Below are positions 16,194-22,703 of a DNA stretch of 59,832 bases, in pieces. A program made the position numbers and the translations under genes. Below the pieces are notes generated by a model, which was not told where the DNA came from, searched no databases, and saw only the letters and a list, made by a program, of their open reading frames with translations. Positions within the stretch are counted from its first letter, which is position 1. The number at the start of each line of letters is the position of its first letter. The stretch comes from an uncultured Bacteroidales bacterium (lineage in GTDB: Bacteria; Bacteroidota; Bacteroidia; Bacteroidales; UBA932): positions 1 to 59,832 of the forward strand of contig CAMHST010000007.1 in NCBI GenBank assembly GCA_946187865.1. Direction: 5' to 3'.

Positions 16194-17162
16194 ATGGGGC
16201 TGATGGGAGAAACTGCGGCGGGGACCTTCCTCCTCCAGCCAGTGGTCGTGGTCGAAGGCCTCGCCGGGGAAGGCATAAGAGCCTTCATGGTCGATGGTGA
16301 AAGCCATATAGGTGATGGGAAGGCCCATCTCCAGGAACATCTTCTCGTAGAAGGTCTGCACCGTCAGGACAGCAGGCAAATCTGTCAGGAGGGCATGTAT
16401 ATTCCCGGACCTGTGGCCACCCTCGCATTTGAGGGGGCTCTGCCCCCTACTATCCCCCGCGGCCTTTTCGCCCTCTACGATTTTGCCTCCCGGCAAAATC
16501 CCGGGCCCGGCCGGGCGCCTGCTGGCGCCTTCTAACCCATGCTCGTCCTCAAAAGAACAAATACTTCCGTGATAAATGTCTGTTCCACAGGCAAGCACCT
16601 GGAGGTCATTGACTTTGCAGACCGCCTGGGTGTATTCATAGAGATAACGGGAGTCTGTCTTGAGGTGCACGACGCCGCCGGGGCGAAGGAATTTCCGGTA
16701 GCGCTCCAGGAAAAGCGGAGAGCTAAGGCGGGCGTTCTCGCTGCCGCGCAGCTGCGGGTCCGAGAAAGTGAGCCAGATCTCAGAGACCTCCCCCGGGCCG
16801 AAGAAAGCGTCGATGAACTCGATGCGGGTGCGCAGGAAAGCCACGTTGGGAAGAGCGTTTTCAGTCGCATACTTGGCCCCTTTCCAGAGCCGGGCGCCTT
16901 TGATATCCACGCCGATATAATTGATCTCCGGATGCCTGAGGGCCAGGGCGATGGTGTAGTCGCCTTTGCCGCAGCCCAGCTCCAGCACAATCGGATGGTC
17001 GTTCCCGAACATCTCCTCCCCCCATCGGCCTTTGATGGCATGGTCCCTGAGCCGCAGCTCCCGGGAACCGGGCTCCTTATCCAGCACGGCCGAGGCATCC
17101 GGCTGCACCAGACAGCGGAAAGTCTCGTTCTCGGCAAATTTCTTCAGTTTTCCGTGTCCCAT
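16182..17162 (-). CDS. trmB: tRNA (guanine-N7-)-methyltransferase with an in-frame insert
   Basis: TrmB uses SAM to make m7G46 in tRNA. From ATG 17162 the protein is 326 aa, about 70 longer than usual. Residues 1-200 look normal: MGHGKLKKFAENE, the SAM loop LELGCGKGDY (60-69), GVDIKGARLWKGA, and WLTFSDPQ (130-137). At about residue 205 the sequence leaves the family and enters a Gly/Pro/Arg-rich stretch, rejoining at LTVQTFYEKMFLEMGLPITY (266-285). The extra residues come from a hairpin-rich insert. Both flanking motifs are in frame, so the enzyme may remain functional if the loop is tolerated. The frame is open further upstream (to 17414), but that part overlaps gldH and has no TrmB similarity. 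Confidence 0.9.
   Translation of the reverse strand: MGHGKLKKFAENETFRCLVQPDASAVLDKEPGSRELRLRDHAIKGRWGEEMFGNDHPIVLELGCGKGDYTIALALRHPEINYIGVDIKGARLWKGAKYATENALPNVAFLRTRIEFIDAFFGPGEVSEIWLTFSDPQLRGSENARLSSPLFLERYRKFLRPGGVVHLKTDSRYLYEYTQAVCKVNDLQVLACGTDIYHGSICSFEDEHGLEGASRRPAGPGILPGGKIVEGEKAAGDSRGQSPLKCEGGHRSGNIHALLTDLPAVLTVQTFYEKMFLEMGLPITYMAFTIDHEGSYAFPGEAFDHDHWLEEEGPRRSFSHQPHKKA
16370..16555. repeat. Hairpin-rich insert inside trmB
   Basis: This segment encodes the extra residues of TrmB. It packs three clear hairpins in about 100 bp: AGGGGGC-TCT-GCCCCCT (16432-16448), GATTTTGCC-TCCC-GGCAAAATC (16479-16500) and GGCGCC-TGCT-GGCGCC (16514-16529), plus the palindrome CCGGGCCCGG (16501-16510). The architecture is that of a composite palindromic repeat (REP/RPE-like) that keeps the reading frame open. 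Exact borders are not visible without homologues. Confidence 0.7.
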
Positions 17163-17168
17163 AAACAC

Positions 17169-17209
17169 CTGTTTTACAACGTTTACGTAAAAGCCCCGCC
17201 GTAAAACAG
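17169..17209. repeat. Inverted repeat in the trmB 5' region
   Basis: CTGTTTTAC (17169-17177) is inverted as GTAAAACAG (17201-17209), separated by 23 bp, in the 70-bp gap between gldH and trmB. It would fold the trmB leader 6 nt before the ATG. No TAnnTTTG box was seen in the gap, so trmB is probably reached by read-through from gldH. Confidence 0.5.
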
Positions 17210-17232
17210 CAGGGGTTCCCTGTAATCGCCTG

Positions 17233-17676
17233 TCAGTCAAACGATTGAGCAACAACCAATCCCAGGCCTCGAAGCCATTCCCGGCTGTCTGAATACGGGA
17301 TGGCCACGGTGAGGGTCCAGACGCCATGCTGGTAAGGACGCACGCCGCGGCGGTAAGGCTGCAACACCTGACGGGAGAACAGCGAAGACCGTCCTTCCAG
17401 CGGCAGATACACATTCTCCGTGAAAACCGAGTCCGAAGGGGAAGTCCAGGTGACCCTCAGAGGCAGTTCCCGGGCCTCCTGCAGGGCGGCAGGATAGCCG
17501 TCCAGCCGGGTATAGAACGAAAAATCGTACACGGCCGACGAATCCGACATATCTACCGCAAACTCGTACGGGCCGGGGGCGGGGATAAACCGTTCCACGG
17601 AAAAAGGCTCCCGGCAGGAAGACACCAGGATAGCGACGGAGAGGATGAGCGGGTAATGTTTCACTTCGGCGGGCAT
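17233..17676 (-). CDS. gldH: Gliding-motility lipoprotein GldH homologue
   Basis: 147-aa lipoprotein with signal ending at Cys21 (LVSSC). GldH is needed for gliding in Flavobacterium and is retained in non-gliding Bacteroidales, where its role is unclear. The family pattern is visible in YDFSFYTRLDGYPAALQEA, ELPLRVTWTSP and the C-terminal QHGVWTLTVAIPYS. The position directly after ricT (5 bp) is the standard Bacteroidales context. The gene is short and poorly conserved, so the call leans partly on synteny. Confidence 0.8.
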   Translation of the reverse strand: MPAEVKHYPLILSVAILVSSCREPFSVERFIPAPGPYEFAVDMSDSSAVYDFSFYTRLDGYPAALQEARELPLRVTWTSPSDSVFTENVYLPLEGRSSLFSRQVLQPYRRGVRPYQHGVWTLTVAIPYSDSREWLRGLGLVVAQSFD

Positions 17677-17681
17677 GAGAA

Positions 17682-18845
17682 TCAGTCGGCCTTGGGCGCT
17701 TTCTGCCCCTGGCGCTTGCCGCGGGCCTTGTTTTTGCGGCGCTTGCGGCGTTTTTCAGGGTCGAATCGGTTGATGGCGTCGTCGCCCACGGCCGATATGA
17801 ACTCCGGCGTGGAGACATCTTCCTGGCGGAGCGTGGAAGGTTTCTCTCCCCTGCGGTTCAGTTCCTGAATCTCACGAACCTCTGCTGCGGAGAGCGGAAA
17901 CAACTGGGCCAAAGAACCTTTCTCGTAGGAGAAATAGAGTGTTTCGGCCAGGATGTCGGTCTTCACCAGCCAGGCCTGGCCGTCCTCCAGTTCCAGAGGT
18001 TCCACCACCTTGGGGATACGGGAATGGGCATCCAGATATGCCGCCACCTCGTAATTCAGGCAGCACTTGAGTTTTCCGCACTGGCCGGCCAGCTTCTGCG
18101 GATTCAGGGACAGGTCCTGCGTGCGGGCGGCCGACGTGGTGATGGACTTGAACTCCGTGATGTAGTTGGCGCAGCAGAGTTCCCGTCCGCACACGCCCAG
18201 TCCGCCAATGAGACCGGCCTCCTGGCGGGCACCGATCTGCTTCATTTCCACGCGGATGTGAAATTCTTCGGCAAAATCCTTGATCAGCTGGCGGAAGTCT
18301 ACACGGCCGTCGGCAATATAGTAGAAGATGGCTTTGGTCCCGTCTCCCTGGAATTCCACATCGCCGATTTTCATCTCCAGTCCCAGATTGGCCGCCAGCA
18401 CACGTGCGCGGATCATGGTCTCCTGTTCCCGGGCGATGGCTTCCTGCCAGCGCTCGATGTCGAAGGGACGGGCTTTGCGATAGATCTTGCGGATTTCGGT
18501 CACGGCGGGGTCCACGCCCCGGCATTTCATCTGCCGGCCCACGATGGGGCCTTCCAGGGTAACAATCCCCAGGTCGTGGCCCGAAGCGGCCTCTACCACC
18601 ACCAGGTCTCCGGTTTTGATGCTTTGGCCCGAGGCGTTCTCATAGAAACCCTTCCGGGTATTCTTGAAGCGAACCTCGAAATAGGCGTTGAACTGCTCCT
18701 GGCCGATTCCCTTCAGGTAATCGTACACCTCCAGTTTGCAGCATCCTTGCCGATATTTGATATCCTGCGCCCCGGTTTTCTCGTCGGTTGTCACCGTGCA
18801 TCCCCGGAAGCAGTCGAATTGGATGGATTCGTTGTTCAGGTCCAT
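17682..18845 (-). CDS. ricT: PSP1/RicT-family regulatory protein
   Basis: 387 aa with a central PSP1 C-terminal domain. In Bacillus, RicT (YaaT) with RicA and RicF forms a Fe-S complex affecting RNA maturation and sporulation. The Cys signature is present: CCKLEVYD near the N-terminus, CGRELCCANYITEF and CGKLKCCLNYE (about 215-260). These hold the Fe-S ligands in the family. The C-terminus ends in a basic, Lys/Arg-rich tail, possibly RNA-binding. It lies 1 bp from holB and 5 bp from gldH. Confidence 0.9.
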   Translation of the reverse strand: MDLNNESIQFDCFRGCTVTTDEKTGAQDIKYRQGCCKLEVYDYLKGIGQEQFNAYFEVRFKNTRKGFYENASGQSIKTGDLVVVEAASGHDLGIVTLEGPIVGRQMKCRGVDPAVTEIRKIYRKARPFDIERWQEAIAREQETMIRARVLAANLGLEMKIGDVEFQGDGTKAIFYYIADGRVDFRQLIKDFAEEFHIRVEMKQIGARQEAGLIGGLGVCGRELCCANYITEFKSITTSAARTQDLSLNPQKLAGQCGKLKCCLNYEVAAYLDAHSRIPKVVEPLELEDGQAWLVKTDILAETLYFSYEKGSLAQLFPLSAAEVREIQELNRRGEKPSTLRQEDVSTPEFISAVGDDAINRFDPEKRRKRRKNKARGKRQGQKAPKAD

Positions 18846-18846
18846 A

Positions 18847-19827
18847 TTATACGCGTATATAGAGTTGGTTCACCAAATCGGCGAACAGGATTTTCTGGTT
18901 CACATTGCGCTCGATCAGCTGCTGCGCCTTTTCCAGGCAGGAGAGCGCCAGGCGCGGGAACGAGGGCTTGAAAGCGGCGGCCATCCGGGAGAAAAACTCG
19001 GTGTCTTCCGGACGCACGTGCGCAAGCTCCGGCATCCCCTGCTGGAGCAGGAAGATTTTCCGCAGGCCATTGGAAGCCTCCTGGCAAAAAGCTTTCTGCC
19101 GCTCGCGGGACTCCAGGGCGGCCAAGGCTTCCCCCGTCTCCAACGTCCCCATGAGGTCCCGCTGCAACAGGGAATTCAGAAGGTCGTGGAAAAGATCTTG
19201 CAGCTCCACGTTCTGCGCCGCCTCTGCCGCATGCACATCCCGCTGGTCTTGCTCCGACAGCGGTTGCACCCTCAGGTGCAGGCAGCGGGACGATATGGTC
19301 TGGAGCACCTTTTCCGGAGCATGGGTAATGAGGACAAAGAGGGTTTTCTCCGGCGGCTCCTCCACCATCTTCAGCAGCGCATTGGCCGCCTGCATGTTCA
19401 GTTTTTCCGGCAGATACAGCACCACGCTCCGGTACCCGCCTTCTACCGCAGAAAGCGACAGCCTGTCCAGGATGGAGCGGGCCTCGTTCACGGAAATGTT
19501 GCTCTGCTTGCCCTCTATGCCGATGGCCGAATACAATTCGGACTCATAGAAATACGGATTTTCCTGCAAAAGGGCACGGAAAGCCGCGATAAACTGCAGG
19601 GATACCGCCTTGTCCCCTCCGGCAACCGGGAACACGAAATGAATGTCCGGGTGGATGAGTTTCTGCACACGCGGAGCCCCACCGTAAAGCTCTTCCAGGA
19701 AGTTCAGGACAATGGGAAAAGCGCCCCCGCCGTCGTCCTCGTGCAGCAGCAGGGCATGCGGAACATGGCCGCTCTCCACCATCCGGTGCAGGGCATCCAC
19801 AAGCTCCGTATTCCCATAGACTTTCAT
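18847..19827 (-). CDS. holB: DNA polymerase III subunit delta'
   Basis: 326-aa clamp-loader subunit. It opens with a fold-conserved but degenerate P-loop region (HALLLHEDDGGGAFPIVLNF), as expected for delta', which does not hydrolyse ATP. Also visible are the SVNEARSILDRLSLSAVEGG stretch, the LNMQAANALLKMVEEPPE motif (sensor/SRC region) and LFVLITHAPEKVLQTISSRC, all typical of HolB. It is 3 bp after the polyprenyl synthase gene and 1 bp before ricT, the conserved Bacteroidales order. Confidence 0.93.
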   Translation of the reverse strand: MKVYGNTELVDALHRMVESGHVPHALLLHEDDGGGAFPIVLNFLEELYGGAPRVQKLIHPDIHFVFPVAGGDKAVSLQFIAAFRALLQENPYFYESELYSAIGIEGKQSNISVNEARSILDRLSLSAVEGGYRSVVLYLPEKLNMQAANALLKMVEEPPEKTLFVLITHAPEKVLQTISSRCLHLRVQPLSEQDQRDVHAAEAAQNVELQDLFHDLLNSLLQRDLMGTLETGEALAALESRERQKAFCQEASNGLRKIFLLQQGMPELAHVRPEDTEFFSRMAAAFKPSFPRLALSCLEKAQQLIERNVNQKILFADLVNQLYIRV

Positions 19828-19830
19828 CCC

Positions 19831-20811
19831 CTATTTATTTCTCTCGGCCACAAAACGGGCCAGTTTCGCAAGATAGCGTTTTTCCTCGGATTCCGGAAGG
19901 ATATCCAGGCAAGAAATGGCTTCGGCCGTGTAAAAATCCAGTTTTTTCCGGGACAGGGACAGGCCGTCCTGCCGGACCACAAAAGCGTGGACTTCCTCCA
20001 CCCACTCCGGATGGTCCAGGATGCCCGCCACCTTTTTCCTGATCCGGAGGGCTTCCTCTTCGGACACGGTCTCCAGCGCGCAGAGCAGCGGCTGGGTAAT
20101 CTTCTGCTCCCGAAGGTCTATCCCAACAGGCTTGCCTACCTGGGCGTCGTCGGCTTCGTAGTCGAACATGTCGTCCCGGATCTGGAAGGCAAGGCCCAGA
20201 TTGCGGGCATAAGCGGTAACAGCCTCCCGGATGTGCTGCGGTGCAGACACGGAAATGGCTGCCGACAAGGCCGATGCCTCGAACAGCGAGGCCGTCTTGC
20301 TGAAGATAATCCGGATGTAATCCTCCTGGGTGGTGTCTGCGGATGCAGCTTTTTGCATCTGCAGGAGTTCTCCTTCGGCCAGATCGGACAGGGTCTTGGC
20401 ATAGATGCGGATAACCTCCTCACTATAGTGCTCCGCACCCAGGATGGTCTGCATGCAGCGCACCAGCCAGAAATCGCCGATCAGTACCGCCGCAGGGCTG
20501 TTGAGCATCGAAGCTACCGTGGGCATGCCCCGGCGCTCGGTGGCGCCGTCCACCACGTCGTCGTGCAGGAGGGTGGCGTTGTGCATCAGCTCCGCAGCCG
20601 CGGCGAAACGGATGGAATCTTCACTGACCTGGCCGCAGGCCTGCCCAACCAGAAGGGCCAGCACCGGGCGGATCATTTTCCCGCCGTTTTCCCGTAAGGA
20701 ACGGTTGGTGCCGTCAAGCAGGGAGATATCGCTCCTGAGAGACGCATTGATCTGCGTCTCCACCCGATCCAGCTGCGGCTTCAGGTAAAGTATAATATCC
20801 TTGATATCCAT
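19831..20811 (-). CDS. Long-chain polyprenyl diphosphate synthase
   Basis: 326-aa trans-isoprenyl diphosphate synthase that extends an allylic diphosphate with IPP. The first Asp-rich motif is LLHDDVVDGATERRG (D84, D85, D88) and the second is RDDMFDYEADD near 212-222. GGKMIRP (43-49) and the KTASLFEA segment fit the family. Alanine and small residues before the first motif (AAELMHNAT) suggest a long chain length, probably the octaprenyl-type side chain of menaquinone, matching menG elsewhere in the window. The start overlaps the LOG stop codon by one base. Confidence 0.9.
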   Translation of the reverse strand: MDIKDIILYLKPQLDRVETQINASLRSDISLLDGTNRSLRENGGKMIRPVLALLVGQACGQVSEDSIRFAAAAELMHNATLLHDDVVDGATERRGMPTVASMLNSPAAVLIGDFWLVRCMQTILGAEHYSEEVIRIYAKTLSDLAEGELLQMQKAASADTTQEDYIRIIFSKTASLFEASALSAAISVSAPQHIREAVTAYARNLGLAFQIRDDMFDYEADDAQVGKPVGIDLREQKITQPLLCALETVSEEEALRIRKKVAGILDHPEWVEEVHAFVVRQDGLSLSRKKLDFYTAEAISCLDILPESEEKRYLAKLARFVAERNK

Positions 20812-21344
20812 TACTTAAAACAAGCGGCCAACTCTTCCGCCGTGTTTGCCACATGTACCAGCGCCCGGTCTTCGGGCTCCAGCATACCGGTGCGCACGTA
20901 GTGGTCCAGCAGCGCCAGGAAAGGGTCGTAGAAGCCATCCAGATTCAAAAGGTACAGCGCGCCGTCGTATCGGCCCAGCTTCCGCAGGACCATGGTCTCC
21001 GCGAATTCGTCCAGGGTGCCGATTCCGCCGGGAAGGCCGATGGCGGCACACGTCCCTTCCCGCATCAGTTCCTTGCGCTCGCTCATGGTCTGCGTCCACA
21101 GCACCTGGGACACGCCGGGGTTCTCCAGCCCCTGCATAAAACGCGGAAGCACAGCCACATGGCGGCCTCCCACCTCTATGGACAGGCTGGTGATGGCGCC
21201 CATGGTGCCCCGCTTTCCGCCGCCGGACACCACCGAGTAGCCCAAAGCATGCAGCGCGCGAACAAGTTCACGCGCTGCCTGGTTATATTTCGGATCTATA
21301 TTGGAAGAAGCCGAGCAATAAATAACTACCTTCTTCTGTTCCAT
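20811..21344 (-). CDS. LOG-family phosphoribohydrolase
   Basis: 177 aa, Rossmann-like LOG/TIGR00730 family. The catalytic motif PGGIGTLDE (105-113) and the upstream Gly-rich SGGGKRGTMGAI (40-51) are clear. Plant and some bacterial members release cytokinin bases from nucleoside monophosphates. In most bacteria the role is probably nucleotide hydrolysis or clean-up and the substrate is unknown. It sits 1 bp after the outer-membrane barrel gene. Confidence 0.88.
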   Translation of the reverse strand: MEQKKVVIYCSASSNIDPKYNQAARELVRALHALGYSVVSGGGKRGTMGAITSLSIEVGGRHVAVLPRFMQGLENPGVSQVLWTQTMSERKELMREGTCAAIGLPGGIGTLDEFAETMVLRKLGRYDGALYLLNLDGFYDPFLALLDHYVRTGMLEPEDRALVHVANTAEELAACFK

Positions 21345-21345
21345 C

Positions 21346-22020
21346 CTAGAAGAAAATACCCAGAGAGACTTTTACGCCGCCGTAGTTCTTGATGTCTTTC
21401 ACGGCCTCCCATTCCACGGAAGAGAGTTTGCCTTCCTCGTTATACAGGTTGCCCAGATTCTTGAAATACTGGACGGTGAGCTGGAGGTGCTTGAGGAACT
21501 CCACGCCGGCACCGATGCCTAAACCATACTCCAGTTTGTTCTTGGCGCTATTGAGTGCATCGTACGACTGGGTGCTGCTGGATACGGCTCCGTTCAGGAC
21601 CGATGCGGCAGAGGAGTCGCCGGCGACAATCTGGTATCCCAGATAAGGCTGTACAAACACAAACGGACGGGCTACCAGCAGGTCAGGTCCCCACTGCAGG
21701 GCGGCACCCAGTTCCATATAACCGGACTTGGTATTGATGTCCAGGTCTCCAACGGTCCAGCCTGCCACAGAGGTGGTGCTTTCCAGGTTGGCACCCTTCA
21801 TTTCATAGGTGAGGGAGGGCTGTACGGAGAAGCCCAGGGCCATATCGATCTGATAGGCTACACCCACGTGGTAGAGCGTAACATTTTTGGCATTGTTCCA
21901 GATATTCTTGGTATCCAACTGGGTTCCGGAGATATTGATACCGCCGATGATACCAAACTGGGCATGGGCCAGGGTGGCGGAGGCAAGCAGCACGGCCACC
22001 ATCGTCAAAAACTTTTTCAT
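21346..22020 (-). CDS. Outer-membrane beta-barrel protein (PorT-like)
   Basis: 224 aa with a signal peptide (MKKFLTMVAVLLASATLAHA) followed by alternating-hydrophobicity beta strands of an eight-strand OMP barrel. GIIGGINISGTQ opens the barrel. The protein ends in KVSLGIFF, with the aromatic C-terminal residue expected for BAM recognition. Similar small barrels are abundant in Bacteroidota and have no assigned cargo. It lies 5 bp after trxA. Confidence 0.82.
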   Translation of the reverse strand: MKKFLTMVAVLLASATLAHAQFGIIGGINISGTQLDTKNIWNNAKNVTLYHVGVAYQIDMALGFSVQPSLTYEMKGANLESTTSVAGWTVGDLDINTKSGYMELGAALQWGPDLLVARPFVFVQPYLGYQIVAGDSSAASVLNGAVSSSTQSYDALNSAKNKLEYGLGIGAGVEFLKHLQLTVQYFKNLGNLYNEEGKLSSVEWEAVKDIKNYGGVKVSLGIFF

Positions 22021-22025
22021 GACTG

Positions 22026-22340
22026 TTACAGGTTAGCGTTAATCTTTTCTACAAGTACATTCTTGGGCATGGCGCCCACGGTTTTGTCCACCAGCTGGCC
22101 GTTCTTGAAGAACAGCAGGGTGGGGATGTTCATGATCCGGAAGCGGGCGGCCACCTCGTCGGCGTCGTCCACATTGACCTTGACTACCTCTATCTTGTCT
22201 GCCATCTCTTCTTCTACCTCGTCCAGGAGGGGGGAAAGCATACGGCAGGGGCCGCACCAGGTGGCCCAGAAGTCTACAATGACAAGCTTGCTGCTATCCA
22301 GCAGGCCGTCAAAACTGGTATTCGTCGCAATCTTTGCCAT
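22026..22340 (-). CDS. trxA: Thioredoxin
   Basis: 104-aa cytoplasmic thioredoxin with the classical active site WCGPC (Cys29, Cys32), the DFWATWCGPC strand-helix, and the cis-Pro in IMNIPTLLFFKNG. Length and residues are those of the standard electron donor for ribonucleotide reductase, peroxidases and reductive repair. It starts the array running to trmB. The promoter is at 22366-22373. Confidence 0.96.
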   Translation of the reverse strand: MAKIATNTSFDGLLDSSKLVIVDFWATWCGPCRMLSPLLDEVEEEMADKIEVVKVNVDDADEVAARFRIMNIPTLLFFKNGQLVDKTVGAMPKNVLVEKINANL

Positions 22341-22365
22341 AGTCTCTGTAATTAAAGATTCCTAC

Positions 22366-22373
22366 AAATATAA
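22366..22373 (-). promoter_or_regulatory. -7 promoter box of trxA
   Basis: TATATTTG on the minus strand (22373-22366), 25 nt before the trxA ATG at 22340. A -33 TTTG at proper spacing is not obvious; the nearest TTTG (22385-22388) is too close. Confidence 0.5.
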
Positions 22374-22381
22374 TCATTTTT

Positions 22382-22675
22382 TTACAAAGCATCCTCTACC
22401 GGGAGGACATACGCGCGAAGGCCCAGGTCCCTGTTGGAGCGGTCCGTATCGCGGAGGCGGTCCATGACGGGTGCCGCCAAGGCGTCTTCCACCACTGTAA
22501 GAAGAGCGTGGTTCTGGGTGGGCCAGGCATGGTTTCCCAGATGGGGTTCTCCCGATTCGCTGCCGCGGCCGCCAACCTCTTCCCACACGGTATATCCCCG
22601 CTGCCCCAATCCTTCCAGCAGATCTACAATCTCTTGATTGTATGCCTGATTATATACAATAAAAATGGCTTTCAT
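22382..22675 (-). CDS. PG0541-family transporter-associated protein
   Basis: 97-aa PII-like small protein found at the end of RND efflux operons in Bacteroidota. The fold pattern is MKAIFIVYNQAYNQEIVDLL, then RGYTVWEEVGGRGSESGEPH (about 27-46), then LTVVEDALAAPVMDRL, a ferredoxin-like beta-alpha-beta arrangement. By analogy with PII-type regulators it may modulate the pump, but ligand and effect are unknown. The open frame continues upstream through the dispersed repeat into the RND gene; ATG 22675 is the proper start. Confidence 0.82.
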   Translation of the reverse strand: MKAIFIVYNQAYNQEIVDLLEGLGQRGYTVWEEVGGRGSESGEPHLGNHAWPTQNHALLTVVEDALAAPVMDRLRDTDRSNRDLGLRAYVLPVEDAL

Positions 22676-22703
22676 AGATTCTTCACTTCGTTCAGAATGA
22701 CAC
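22676..22703. repeat. Dispersed 28-bp repeat filling the RND/PG0541 spacer
   Basis: The 28 bp between the RND stop codon (22704-22706) and the PG0541 start (22675) are wholly made of the widely dispersed bacterial repeat beginning AGATTCTTCACTTCG. Its translations, CHSERSEES on one frame and VILNEVKNL on another, turn up as spurious protein tails in many phyla. ATTCT and AGAAT at its ends form a small inverted repeat. Confidence 0.75.

Noticed and set aside
17163..17414. A longer TrmB starting at 17414
   Set aside because: The 84 extra residues overlap gldH in another frame, have no similarity to TrmB, and the family start MGHGK at 17162 is clear.
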